64,000 nt of DNA from Spirosoma endbachense (GTDB lineage: Bacteria; Bacteroidota; Bacteroidia; Cytophagales; Spirosomataceae), in contig NZ_CP045997.1 in assembly GCF_010233585.1 (NCBI RefSeq), forward strand, positions 6,434,985-6,498,984. Reading direction: 5' to 3'. The notes under the pieces are model-generated. The model was not told the DNA's origin and searched no databases. It saw only the letters and a list, made by a program, of their open reading frames with translations. Of this stretch, positions 8,594-17,314 are shown one piece after another (the stretch's first letter is position 1; each line of letters starts with the position of its first letter). The position numbers and the translations under genes were made by a program.

Positions 8594-9114
8594 ATGAAAA
8601 GTTACATCCTTAAACTTTTGTTGTGTATTCTGACCTTGCTACCCACCCTGATATATGGTCAGCAGAAAACCAGTCCGAATCCCGTAAAATCCGTTAAGGG
8701 ATTGCCGGAAGGTACCGATTCGATACTCGTTGAGTATGCAACGCTGATGAAAATTGCCCGGAAATATGGTTTGGAAAATAATTGGAGCTTTACGCCTACG
8801 GCAGGCAATCCCAGGGGTAAGTCGCCCAAAAGGATCTTTTTAAAAATGAGCCTAGAGTAATTTGATGACTGGATGAAAACTTTTTCATTCGTTGAGGAAA
8901 AAGTAAAATTTTGCAGCAATTCTTTTTAGTGGATTTTCAGAAAGTGAGCACTGTTCAGGAGTACACGGCCTTGAAACGAGCTTATGTGAAGAAATACCCG
9001 GACTATTTAAAAGACGAAATGGGTTTTCGGGAGGCCGACATCCAGAAGGAAGAAAAGCATCCTGAATTAGTTTCGCTAAACACGCCTAATTTTCGGCCAT
9101 CCGTTAAAAAATAA
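8594..9114 (+). pseudogene. Broken gene for a small secreted protein (nonsense codon plus frameshift)
   Basis: The frame opens with a signal peptide (MKSYILKLLLCILTLLPTLIYGQ) and stops at TAA 8858-8860 after FLKMSLE. Reading through the stop continues as plausible protein (FDDWMKTFSFVEEKVKF). It then has to switch frame near 8900-8912 to continue as QQFFLVDFQKVSTVQEYTALKRAYVKKYPDYLKDEMGF and so on, ending at 9114. The two halves together would give a secreted protein of ~173 residues. I do not recognise the family. Two independent lesions argue for a real pseudogene, although sequencing error cannot be excluded. A good terminator follows. Confidence 0.6.
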
Positions 9115-9154
9115 ACAACAGTAGTAGTACTCTTTTCTGGCTGTATGATAAGCT

Positions 9155-9186
9155 TGCGGACTTTAGTTATGCGGCTAAAGTCCGCA
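9155..9186 (+). terminator. Intrinsic terminator after the broken secreted-protein gene
   Basis: Perfect 12-bp arms (TGCGGACTTTAG at 9155-9166; complement at 9175-9186), 8-nt loop, then TTCATTTTT on the plus strand. Confidence 0.75.
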
Positions 9187-9370
9187 TTCATTTTTAGACT
9201 TCATTGGGCTTAGTGCAAAGAGGGCTTCATGTACGAAATGTCTTTTTTATATGGGAAGCTCCGCTAGAACACCCAAATAATAGCATACGCATCCTGATAA
9301 TGACCTTTTTCTTGAAGGTTTGAGCGTTTCCCATTCGGGTAAAAGCTATGTATTTGCTGTTTCGGAAACA

Positions 9371-9405
9371 AAAAACCGCCTGTATGCTTCATACAGGCGG
9401 TTTTT
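9371..9405 (-). terminator. Orphaned terminator of the tRNA-Arg gene (now beyond the island)
   Basis: Perfect 16-bp arms (9371-9386 and 9390-9405) with a 3-nt loop. They begin with an A-run and end with a T-run, so the hairpin works in both directions. It lies 10 bp from the 15-bp copy of the tRNA 3' end at 9416-9430, in the position and orientation expected for the original tRNA terminator before the island inserted between them. Confidence 0.75.
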
Positions 9406-9415
9406 CTACTGTTTC

Positions 9416-9430
9416 GTGCTCCCGAAGGGA
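9416..9430 (-). other. attL: duplicated tRNA-Arg 3' end
   Basis: The 15 bases GTGCTCCCGAAGGGA match the tRNA 3' acceptor/T-arm region at 24992-25006. The next base differs (C against T), then TC is shared and similarity stops. Only the tRNA tail is present, so this is not a tRNA gene. Confidence 0.85.
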
Positions 9431-10060
9431 CTCAAATATGTTTTTGATTATCAGGCATTTAGGTGCAACTTTAAATAAGCTGTATCAAAACTGTATCGAC
9501 ACCAATTGGTCAGTTAGCTTAAGCTCGTCAAGAATTATGGTTTCCGTTTGTACCTACACGTACTTTTATAAACGTACAATGAAGGTTGAATACAAGTAGG
9601 ATACTAGGTGACTAGGAATCAGTTTAAGGAGGATTTTCTATACGGGCTTCTTGCTAAGGGATCATCAATGAGTACAACAATTGCCAATTTAGAGGGCCTT
9701 ATCCATTCCAGCCCAGATTTCAGGAAAGATTATTATATAGCAGTATAGGTTGAGGAGATTGTTTCTGAAGTTAAAACAAGATAACTAAAAAGCTCACTCT
9801 TGCCTGCCTACTCTAGTTATCCTGGGTATTCAATCGTAGCCGCTAATCGAGTAATGTCAGTGTGATAATCTCCTTATTTAGTTTGCTTGTAACTTACCAT
9901 GATTAGTGCAAAATACTAATATTACGAGTCTGTTCACAGAACAAATTTTACTATTAGAAGACAGTATACAGTTTATCTTGAGATTATCATTTTACAACAA
10001 ATAAATATAATTTATTTAACTTAAATAATTCGTATAAATGTTTAAGTCTGTGAACAAAAA
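9431..10060. other. Island left-end non-coding region
   Basis: About 630 AT-rich bases between attL and the receiver-protein gene. Apart from the arm-site repeat I see no convincing gene. A 26-codon frame from 9668 (MSTTIANLEGLIHSSPDF...) faintly resembles the N-terminus of DUF433 antitoxin-like proteins and then stops, so at most it is a remnant. Confidence 0.5.
9482..9497. repeat. Putative integrase arm-site repeat, left copy
   Basis: GTATCAAAACTGTATC occurs here, 51 bp inside attL, and again in the same orientation at 24850-24865, ~126 bp inside attR. Each copy itself contains two GTATC units. Matching repeats close to both ends suggest recombinase or directionality-factor binding sites. 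Confidence 0.6.
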
Positions 10061-11788
10061 TCATTTAATTTTTACAAAATCAACACCCACTCTGGCAGGA
10101 TGACCGAAAGCGTGATTAGCTATCCTTTGGGTATAATCACTTCTTAAGGTAGTAATATATTCAACATCAAAATAATTTAGATTCTGATCAAATTTTTCTC
10201 TTGCATAATTATTTGTTATATCCCAAATTCTAATTTTGTTGCCGATAAGCTTATTATTTTCAACATTATAAACTTTCGGTTTTATATAAAAAGGTTTATA
10301 GAGAAAACGGTTTAGCACTTCTATATTATGAACTAATTTTCCAATTAACCCATTTTGTAAAGCAAGGTCACCTTTTAATTTCTTGGAGTCATCCTCAGAA
10401 TTCGAAAGAATTAATTCTTTAATTTTTTTGAGCTCTGGTTTTTCTAAATCGCCCCAATAAACTGCCCTTCTGTTTGGTAAAAAACTCAAGAAAGCTGTAT
10501 CTCCCAATCTTAACGCTAATTCTAAATCGTTAAATTCAGTTCCTTTTACAAAGTAAAAATTGTGATCAATTTTATTTGGATAATAACAATCACATAGAGC
10601 TGTTACGCACAAAAAATAATCATTCCCTTCACCTTTAAAAATATCTCCGAAGTTCAGATTAGGTATGTCGTCCGGATTTAGGCTCTTTACAGAAACAGAA
10701 TTATAAAAAACATTCAATTGAAACAGGTCTTCTATGCTTGGCTCTTTGTTTTTCAGTTCATTACTTTTAAAATCTAAGAAGTCTTCTTTCAATAATTCAA
10801 GCTTAGCTGTTCTCAATTTTAATGTTGCTTGCTCTAACAATAACTTCTTGATAATAATGCCAAAAGTCTTATCATCCTTAAGATGATTTCTAAATTGAAA
10901 AAGAGCTTCTGTTGAAGACTTTAATATAGTTTCATCAATAAAACTTTCATTTGAGTTAAAAACAGATTGCATTTCTAATCCCAATAACTGAAAAAAACTT
11001 CCATTATTTTTTATTACAATTTCTGAAATTCTTCCCAAAAGCTTATTATAATCAGCATCTTCTTTTAAATCTTTTTTTAACGTCAATACAAAAGTATTAT
11101 TGATGATAAAAGAATTATCTCCTACGTTTAATACTTCATAATCATTATTCGCATATTCCGGAATAATAACCTTTTCACCTACAAGCGAAATATATATGTA
11201 ACGTAAAATTAATTCGACAGATTTTTCTCTTATTCTTTCAATAGGGAAATTGTCAATTTCTATAGCATTTTCTTTAAAGAAATCGTTTATATTATTATTA
11301 CTATTCCATAATTTCTGAATTTCTTCGGGTTCAATATATTCATAGGTTGTTTTTATACTCTCAAAATCTTCTTTATTTAATCCAGAAAAATATGCATCCA
11401 AAAAAAGCGGAATTTCATTGAAATTTGCTGAACTGGAATATATACAACAGAAGTTTATATATGGTGTGCTAACAGCTTTATTTAACAACTTTAAAGAATA
11501 TTCTTGTCCTGCAATCCCAGATAATTCCCAATCTAAAAGAATTAAATCTTTTCCTTTAAATAAGTAATCTAGAGTTTGGGGATTTTCAAGATTTGCTGCT
11601 TCAAACTTATGAACTATTAAGCTTTTTCCATTCTCCTTAAAAGTTTTATAAAGATCTTCCGATAATTTTTCTTCCATTATATCAGTATTGATCGGAGTCC
11701 CCGAGTAAAAATCCTTAGCTTTTTCATCAATAAATACAGCAGAATTGATAGATGAATTCAATATGGTGAAGGCTTTAGAACTATACAT
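10061..11788 (-). CDS. Receiver-domain protein with unknown C-terminal domain, partner of GHKL ATPase
   Basis: This 575-residue protein begins with a CheY-like receiver fold: acidic pair in VFIDEKA (residues 18-24), probable phospho-acceptor Asp86 in DLILLDWELSG, and a Ser-rich position in CCIYSSS (~114-120). The remaining ~430 residues match no family I know. They are rich in Lys, Asn, Ile and Phe and end with a distinctive block (TTLRSDYTQRIANHAFGHPARVGVDF). It is the last gene of a tight operon, starting 1 base after the stop of the histidine-kinase-like GHKL gene, so a phosphorelay from that protein is the obvious inference. With no nuclease gene in the operon, the C-terminal domain is a candidate effector or DNA-binding module. 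Confidence 0.7.
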   Translation of the reverse strand: MYSSKAFTILNSSINSAVFIDEKAKDFYSGTPINTDIMEEKLSEDLYKTFKENGKSLIVHKFEAANLENPQTLDYLFKGKDLILLDWELSGIAGQEYSLKLLNKAVSTPYINFCCIYSSSANFNEIPLFLDAYFSGLNKEDFESIKTTYEYIEPEEIQKLWNSNNNINDFFKENAIEIDNFPIERIREKSVELILRYIYISLVGEKVIIPEYANNDYEVLNVGDNSFIINNTFVLTLKKDLKEDADYNKLLGRISEIVIKNNGSFFQLLGLEMQSVFNSNESFIDETILKSSTEALFQFRNHLKDDKTFGIIIKKLLLEQATLKLRTAKLELLKEDFLDFKSNELKNKEPSIEDLFQLNVFYNSVSVKSLNPDDIPNLNFGDIFKGEGNDYFLCVTALCDCYYPNKIDHNFYFVKGTEFNDLELALRLGDTAFLSFLPNRRAVYWGDLEKPELKKIKELILSNSEDDSKKLKGDLALQNGLIGKLVHNIEVLNRFLYKPFYIKPKVYNVENNKLIGNKIRIWDITNNYAREKFDQNLNYFDVEYITTLRSDYTQRIANHAFGHPARVGVDFVKIK

Positions 11789-11789
11789 T

Positions 11790-14684
11790 TTATTTAGTAA
11801 TTTGGTTTATTACGAAGCAAGCTCCATTTAAAGAATTATATTTTTTATCGTTAGTTGCGTAAATATCCAAATTGGCTTCGTTTAAACTTTGCTTTGATAA
11901 ATAAAGCCCAATCCCTCTGCCATTAGGGCGTTGAGAATAGAACAAATCAAAAACCTTATTAAGCCTATAGTCAGGTATTTTTTCTCCTGAATTAGCAATA
12001 ATGATCTCTTTGGGATTCGGTAAATAATCAAGTTTAATAATACGCTGTTCTTTATTTCGCATCCAGTAAATAGCATTGTTTATAATATTAATAAATACTG
12101 TGTGAATTACCGGCTCTTTAATGCTAATTAAATGTGTTTTAAATTCATCAGAAACTTCAAGTCTTATGCTATATTCTTCAATCTGATTTTCAAAAAAATC
12201 AAGTAAATAATTGTAAATTGTATTTCCTGGAATGTCTTTAACTAATGCACCAGAAATCCTGTACAACGGAGAAAGTAGCGCATATTTATCTTCCAGTTGT
12301 TTGAAATTTCTTTCTAAGAAACCAAACTCCTTAATTGAATTAACTTCTGAATTTTTACTTAGTTCTCCTAACTGGCTATTTATTTTTGCATACAGTTGAT
12401 TGAATTCATGGTCGATAATTTCAACTGCAATCCCTAATTGAGCTGTATCTCTGGTTTGCTCCCATTGGTATTTCATTTGTTCATATTGAGCTTTATAAGC
12501 GCCTTGAACTTGTTCTTCGTCAATATCGAATGATAATCGCTTTATATGCTCCACCAACGGAAATAATGTTTTTCCAGCTTCTTCTAACAGAGTATAATAT
12601 TGTTTTTCAATCTCGTCAGCAAATTGTATTATCTGATATTTGGAAACTATGCTTTTTATTGTCGTTTCTTTATTCTCTGATAGAGAAGAAGTTAATCGTT
12701 TTGCTCTATCTCTGTATTCTTTAATTAATAAAGCAGATTTTTCATCAAGTTGTTGTCGATATTCATTGAGTGATTTTTCCAGAGAATAAATATATCCGTT
12801 ATATTTCTTCGTAAAATCAATTTTTAAATCCCTAATTTCTAATTTATCCTGTGCTTTTTTATTTAATTCTTCCCTTCTCGGGGTAACAGATTCAATATAA
12901 TTATTTAAACGATTTTCAAACTTATATAACCGTTCTTTTTGCGTTTCAGTAGGTCTATATCTTCTAGGAACTTTAGGAATTAATCCTTTAAGGTCTAAGT
13001 CAAGCTTTTGAAGTTCATCTAAAATATACTCAACTTCTGAGTATGTGATATTGATATTATCTAGTTTTTCATCTAATGTATTGAGAAGACTTTCATACTT
13101 AGTTTGGTGTTCATCTAATTTTTGAGGGTAAGTATTCAATGCTTTAGTGAATGCAATCTTTTCTACTTTTTCTCTAGCTTTGTCTGCCTCTAAAGCTTTA
13201 TTTTGATCTTGAATCTCAATTAATTTATCTCTAAAAAGCGACTGTTTAGGTGTTGTTGCAAAAAAATCTTGTGCTAAGGCAATAAAAAAATTTGTAGCAT
13301 CACTGGTGAATGCTCGGTATTGGGCATTGTTTATTAATCCCTCTCTACTAGACTTATCTCTTAAATCAGGGTTTCTTTCTCTGGTCAGAGCTATATAACC
13401 ATACATTCTTCGATAAGAAAAATAATATGTACCTGCTCTTTTAGACCTTCTAAGTTCAAAGTTCAAAAAGTCGGCATTTTCTCTTCCATAAGGTAACACC
13501 CTGAAATCATCTCTGAATACGTATAGGCCTCCATACTCTCTAACTTTAGTTGAGATTTTTTCAAATTGGATTTCTGATAAATTCGAAGAATTTTCTATTC
13601 CCTGAGAATATCCTAATTCAATTGGAATACTACCATAAAAAGAACGTTTATCTTTTTTTCTGGGATTAGTATAGTTGTAGTCAATGGTTTTATCAAATAT
13701 TCTTAAAATACCATCAAAAGTACCATTTCCGTCAAAACGCCCCTTTATATAGACATCCGCTAAATCAAAATCAGATTTTTCAAAAAAGTTACCTTGTTTA
13801 GTTAACAAATCATAAGTTTCTAAATCTTTATGAATGTTAAAAACAGCTTCTATTTTGATTGAAGTTTCTTTAAAAGGGTTAGTAAACCCTATCAGGCTTG
13901 ATGTAACAAAGTTGCCTTCGTCTATTTTGTCCTCATCTTTTTCTGATAATTCTATAATTTGGTTTATAGGATTAAATACTAAAAACATTGTCCCGTGTGA
14001 ATCATCAGAATTATAGAAGGATAATATATTATTCAGAATTGGTTTTTCCAATTCTGAATTTATCGTATCTGAAATAATATCGAATTTTAATTCTATTTGT
14101 TTTCCCTCCCAAATTGGACTATTATCTGAATCAAATTCTTTGTCAAAATTCGATAAAAACATATTTTTCAATTCATGGAAATCCACATTAATCGATTCTG
14201 TTTTTTCAACAGACCTAATCGGAATTGTAATATCATCCAGAAATAAATTATAATTTTCTAATAATCTCCAATCGAAATATATTGCTTGCAGTGGATAACC
14301 GATTTTCTTTGTAAGCATCAGCATTGGATTACCTAAATAAGCTACGGATAAGCGTCCAATACCTTTTTCTCCGGCTTTAATACGTGGTCTTTTCCATAAA
14401 GTATCCTCGGATTCTTCCTCTAATTCTGCCCTTGACTTGGAGTCTGTTCCAAGTACTAACCACTTATCTAAAACATCAGTGCCGGACATTCCTTTTCCGT
14501 CATCAGAAATTACAAAATAAGATTTTGAAAGTCCGTTGTAGCCTTCTTTAAATAAATCAGCGCTTAATTTATCCGCATAAGCGTCGTAACCGTTTTTCCA
14601 TAACTCGGTAATTGCCGTAGGCAGATCTGCAATTTGTCCTTTCCCGAGTAAGTCTACCGCCCTTGCTTTTGTTCTAAACTGCAT
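11790..14684 (-). CDS. Dual GHKL ATPase: MORC/Hsp90-like N-terminus fused to histidine-kinase-like C-terminus
   Basis: The 964-residue protein contains two Bergerat-fold modules. The N-terminal one has the N-box E27LWKN31xxDA, G1 box DDGKGM (61-66) and G2 box GEKGIGR (105-111), as in MORC/Hsp90/MutL ATPases. It is followed by an S5-like region carrying NPDLRDKSSREGL (about residue 440). A long charged coiled-coil stretch (~490-740) leads to a histidine-kinase-like end: possible phospho-accepting His759 in EIIDHEFNQL, N-box NIINNAIYW (866-874), G1 ANSGEKIPD and G2 GRGIGLYLS (~923-931). It overlaps the methyltransferase gene by 11 bp and precedes the receiver gene by 1 bp. MORC-type ATPases in restriction-modification-like operons have been proposed from genome analysis; the mechanism of this fusion is unknown to me. 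The gene is AT-rich compared with the chromosome. Confidence 0.82.
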   Translation of the reverse strand: MQFRTKARAVDLLGKGQIADLPTAITELWKNGYDAYADKLSADLFKEGYNGLSKSYFVISDDGKGMSGTDVLDKWLVLGTDSKSRAELEEESEDTLWKRPRIKAGEKGIGRLSVAYLGNPMLMLTKKIGYPLQAIYFDWRLLENYNLFLDDITIPIRSVEKTESINVDFHELKNMFLSNFDKEFDSDNSPIWEGKQIELKFDIISDTINSELEKPILNNILSFYNSDDSHGTMFLVFNPINQIIELSEKDEDKIDEGNFVTSSLIGFTNPFKETSIKIEAVFNIHKDLETYDLLTKQGNFFEKSDFDLADVYIKGRFDGNGTFDGILRIFDKTIDYNYTNPRKKDKRSFYGSIPIELGYSQGIENSSNLSEIQFEKISTKVREYGGLYVFRDDFRVLPYGRENADFLNFELRRSKRAGTYYFSYRRMYGYIALTRERNPDLRDKSSREGLINNAQYRAFTSDATNFFIALAQDFFATTPKQSLFRDKLIEIQDQNKALEADKAREKVEKIAFTKALNTYPQKLDEHQTKYESLLNTLDEKLDNINITYSEVEYILDELQKLDLDLKGLIPKVPRRYRPTETQKERLYKFENRLNNYIESVTPRREELNKKAQDKLEIRDLKIDFTKKYNGYIYSLEKSLNEYRQQLDEKSALLIKEYRDRAKRLTSSLSENKETTIKSIVSKYQIIQFADEIEKQYYTLLEEAGKTLFPLVEHIKRLSFDIDEEQVQGAYKAQYEQMKYQWEQTRDTAQLGIAVEIIDHEFNQLYAKINSQLGELSKNSEVNSIKEFGFLERNFKQLEDKYALLSPLYRISGALVKDIPGNTIYNYLLDFFENQIEEYSIRLEVSDEFKTHLISIKEPVIHTVFINIINNAIYWMRNKEQRIIKLDYLPNPKEIIIANSGEKIPDYRLNKVFDLFYSQRPNGRGIGLYLSKQSLNEANLDIYATNDKKYNSLNGACFVINQITK

Positions 14685-15750
14685 TTTTATGATTTTGAAT
14701 TATAGCTTTACCTATTGCAGTGGCATATTTTGGAGGTACAGCATTTCCAATCATTCTTGCGGTATTTTCAATACTTGTTGCTTTAAAAATATAGGTTTTA
14801 GGAAAAGACTGTAATACAGCTCCCTCTCTTAATGAAATTGCTCTGTCTTCTTCAGGATGCCCGAAGCGTCCATTAGAGATACTGAAAAATTTTGTTGTAA
14901 TTGTAGGGGATGGTCTATCCCACCACATACGCCCATAAACGTCACTAAAACCTTCTGTCTTCCCCTTATGACATTTTGGCGCTAAATTTTCATCATCAAC
15001 ATACGCCATTCGTCCACCTCCATCTTTGGGGGTTACAGCTAATCGATCTAAGTTTACTTTTTGTAAGCCTGCAACTGTATGTAAAAAATCTGAAGAATCC
15101 TTGTGCCCAGGTCTAACTTTTGGGAATCCATTATGCTCACCGATAACGTCTCGAACAGTTATTTTTTTCTCTTGAGCTATTACCGGTATTAATTCTTTTG
15201 ATGAAACACGATTGGCAATTAATGTAAATCTTTTTCTATACTGAGGAACTCCATAATTGCTAACTTCATGTACATCAAAATGAACTTTATATTTATTTTC
15301 TGCTAACCAATTAATAAATTCGTCTAACCCACTTTCTTCCTTGCGTTTTAAAACGCCAGGAACATTTTCTACAACAACATAACCCGGATTAAAATATTCT
15401 ACAAAGCGTTTAAACTCGATAAGTAGATTTTTTGATTTATTCGATTTCGTCTTGTCTGTATATATTAGGCTCCAAAATTGGCAAGGGCTACATCCGATTA
15501 AAATAAGTTCGTCATCGTTTTTAAAGAGGGAAAGTTGTTCTTGAAGAGTCTCTTCCTTTAGATTAAAAACATCGGCATGAATAAATTCTGCACCATGAAT
15601 GTTAGCCTCATAAGTAGATTTGCAATTTCCATCAAAATCAATCCCAGCAACTATTTGAACTCCAGCTTCTTGCATTCCAAAACTCATTCCACCTCCAGAG
15701 CAAAAGAAATCCACGGCTTTCAGGCCACATTTTGTCTTTGTAGTCTCCAA
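14674..15750 (-). CDS. DNA C5-cytosine methyltransferase (Dcm/HhaI type)
   Basis: The 358-residue enzyme transfers a methyl group from SAM to cytosine C5 in a specific DNA sequence. All key motifs are visible: I (VDFFCSGGGMSFGM), IV with catalytic Cys (LIGCSPCQFWS), VI (VVVENVPG), VIII (YGVPQYRKRF), the target-recognition stretch between VIII and IX, and X (RMIGNAVPPKYA). It should be active. The target sequence cannot be predicted. It heads the operon and overlaps the GHKL gene by 11 bp. No restriction endonuclease or Vsr gene is adjacent, so it either marks self-DNA for a GHKL/receiver-based effector or is itself regulated by that pair. Confidence 0.93.
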   Translation of the reverse strand: METTKTKCGLKAVDFFCSGGGMSFGMQEAGVQIVAGIDFDGNCKSTYEANIHGAEFIHADVFNLKEETLQEQLSLFKNDDELILIGCSPCQFWSLIYTDKTKSNKSKNLLIEFKRFVEYFNPGYVVVENVPGVLKRKEESGLDEFINWLAENKYKVHFDVHEVSNYGVPQYRKRFTLIANRVSSKELIPVIAQEKKITVRDVIGEHNGFPKVRPGHKDSSDFLHTVAGLQKVNLDRLAVTPKDGGGRMAYVDDENLAPKCHKGKTEGFSDVYGRMWWDRPSPTITTKFFSISNGRFGHPEEDRAISLREGAVLQSFPKTYIFKATSIENTARMIGNAVPPKYATAIGKAIIQNHKNAV

Positions 15751-15801
15751 TGCTAAACTTATTTAATAAGGTATTTTCAGATTTTAAAATCACAAATAGG
15801 C

Positions 15802-15859
15802 TTGTATAAGCTCATTATACAATTACACCACCATTGTTATCATAATATAGTGTATACAA
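15802..15859 (-). promoter_or_regulatory. Candidate operator upstream of the methyltransferase operon
   Basis: An 8-bp dyad TTGTATAA/TTATACAA (15802-15809 and 15815-15822, 5-nt spacer) lies 52-72 bp upstream of the methyltransferase start. A third related half-site, TGTATACAA, lies at 15851-15859. This is a plausible repressor site over the promoter; the binding protein is unknown. Confidence 0.4.
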
Positions 15860-15916
15860 ATGTAGGAGCTTTTAGGAAAAGCTACACAAGAAATCTATTG
15901 TTATTATTGATATGTA

Positions 15917-16766
15917 AGAACCTGTTAAAAAATAGGTTGAAGACTCAGAAAAGACAGAATTAGTCAATCGTTGGGGATGAGCTGATCAAAGCCATACCCC
16001 TCCTTGACTGATTCCGCCGGGAAAGTTATCCAAGAAATCTTGGCTGACAAGAGAAATCGAAAATATTCCCTGCGCCGTATTTTTGATGCCCTGCTTTATA
16101 TCACTAAAACAGGCGGCCAGTGGCGCCAAATGCCTAATGACCTACCGCCTTGGCCATTATGTTATTACTACTTCCGGAATTGGAGCGCCGAAGCAATGGC
16201 GCAACAACGGCACTTGGGAAAAGCTTAATAAAGCGTTCGTCGAACGCAGACGAAATAAAGCTAATCTAGAAGCCTCACTAGTGTGGGTGTAATTGATTAT
16301 CAGGGTGTTAAATGTAGCGAATAGAGTGTAGTGTCTAAGGCTATGATGGCTGCAAGTAGATTAACGGCCCTAAGCTGCATATTGTAGTCGATACGTTAGG
16401 ACTGGTTTTGGTTGTCGTCGTCCATGCCGCCAATATTCATGATAGTCCGGCGGCACGACTAGTGATAAGTCGGCTAGCTCTGCTAGGTTTTGAACAGATC
16501 AATAAGCTCTTAGCTGACAGCGGCTATGGCAAGAAGTTAGCGGGTTGGATGAAAAAGTCGTATGGACTGATTCTAGAAGTGGTTAAGGTGAGCGAGTTGG
16601 CTGGTTTTTAGATGATACCCATGCGTTGGAAAGTTGAGTGGACGTTTGCCTAAAGAATTGGTCACGACGCTTGAGCAAGGACTATGAATGTGGGGTTAAT
16701 TCACACGAATCGTTTGTATATTTATCCAATATCAACCGAATGCTTAAGCATTTTTAAACAGGTTCT
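15917..16766 (+). mobile_element. Degenerate IS5-family (IS427-like) insertion sequence
   Basis: Near-identical inverted ends (AAGAACCTGTTaAAAAAT type) at about 15916-15933 and 16750-16767 are flanked by TA at 15915-15916 and 16767-16768, consistent with a TA target duplication. The ~850 bp in between encode transposase fragments only. It lies inside the island, upstream of the methyltransferase operon. Confidence 0.75.
15990..16680 (+). pseudogene. IS5-family transposase pseudogene
   Basis: The fragments include LTDSAGKVIQEILADKRNRKYSLRRIFDALLYITKTGGQWRQMP...WPLCYYYFRNW, the N-terminal domain of IS402/IS427-type transposases. Frameshifts follow near 16200-16260, and a later piece around 16400-16611 (VVVVHAANIHDSPAARLV...LLADSGYGKKLAGW) matches the DDE catalytic core region. 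Several frame breaks and stops mean that no intact transposase can be made, so the copy is immobile unless helped in trans. Confidence 0.8.
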
Positions 16767-16917
16767 TAAAGTTTAATGCATTTGAAATAGATTTTATTCT
16801 ATTACCTCCAATAACTGTATTATACAGCGGTAAACTGTCATAGTTTTGTCCAAGCCATCTTAATGAGCCTTTTCCTAAAATCTTTTCAAGAATAATTATT
16901 GATTCATTAGTAAGCAT
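16744..16917 (-). CDS. Small hypothetical ORF, 3' end altered by IS insertion
   Basis: From ATG at 16917 the frame reads MLTNESIIILEKILGKGSLR and on to SNALNF, then runs into the IS end and stops at 16744. With the IS removed (one TA kept), the frame would end as ...NFTYQ stop, giving a protein of ~52 residues. Composition is reasonable and AT-rich, like the neighbouring defence operon, but I do not recognise it. It may be a remnant. Confidence 0.3.
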   Translation of the reverse strand: MLTNESIIILEKILGKGSLRWLGQNYDSLPLYNTVIGGNRIKSISNALNFKNLFKNA

Positions 16918-17280
16918 ATTTTAAATCAATATTTAATAAGTTGTAGAAGTTATGGCCTTTCCTTATAATAAAAATAAAATAAATTTAATATTTAAGCAGC
17001 CTCTTTGTGCCTAATTTAATCCATCTCTCAAACATTATGTTTGGAGGCGTGAATTTTATGAACTCTTATAGATCATTTATAGATATTGATAATCAACGTC
17101 TTACATTGTGTTATTCTACTTCTGTACCAAAATAGGAGCAATTACTGTTAAAATTGATTTGTTATATAGATTATTTCTATATTAAAATAATATTGATAGA
17201 TTATTTCTATTTAGTGAAGACAGCTTGAGAAAGTATATCTTGTCATAGTAGTACGTGAAAATTTATTCGTTATTCATATC
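16918..17280. other. AT-rich non-coding stretch with a 15-bp direct repeat
   Basis: No convincing gene. ATAGATTATTTCTAT occurs at 17166-17180 and again at 17196-17210, exactly 30 bp apart, in a region composed mainly of A and T. Confidence 0.5.
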
Positions 17281-17314
17281 GAATAAAGGAGGGGGCTAAC
17301 CCCCTCTTTTATTC
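17281..17314 (-). terminator. Terminator after the RimK-partner gene
   Basis: A 15-bp stem (GAATAAAGGAGGGGG with its complement, one G-U pair) around the loop CTAA at 17296-17299. It overlaps the last codons and stop of the small gene at 17309. Confidence 0.65.

Noticed and set aside
9416..9430. Possible second tRNA gene at attL
   Set aside because: Only the 15-nt 3' tail is present, so it is an attachment-site duplication and not a tRNA.
9348..9599. 83-codon plus-strand frame across attL
   Set aside because: It runs through the tRNA terminator hairpin and the attL tRNA fragment, so it is a chance open frame.
9668..9748. Short frame MSTTIANLEGLIHSSPDF... resembling DUF433 antitoxin starts
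   Set aside because: Only 26 codons before a stop and no partner toxin nearby; similarity too weak to call.
10061..15750. Detocs-type or classical type II restriction-modification assignment
   Set aside because: The kinase-like protein carries a MORC-type N-terminus, a methyltransferase is included, and no PNP-type effector or restriction endonuclease is visible, so neither label fits.
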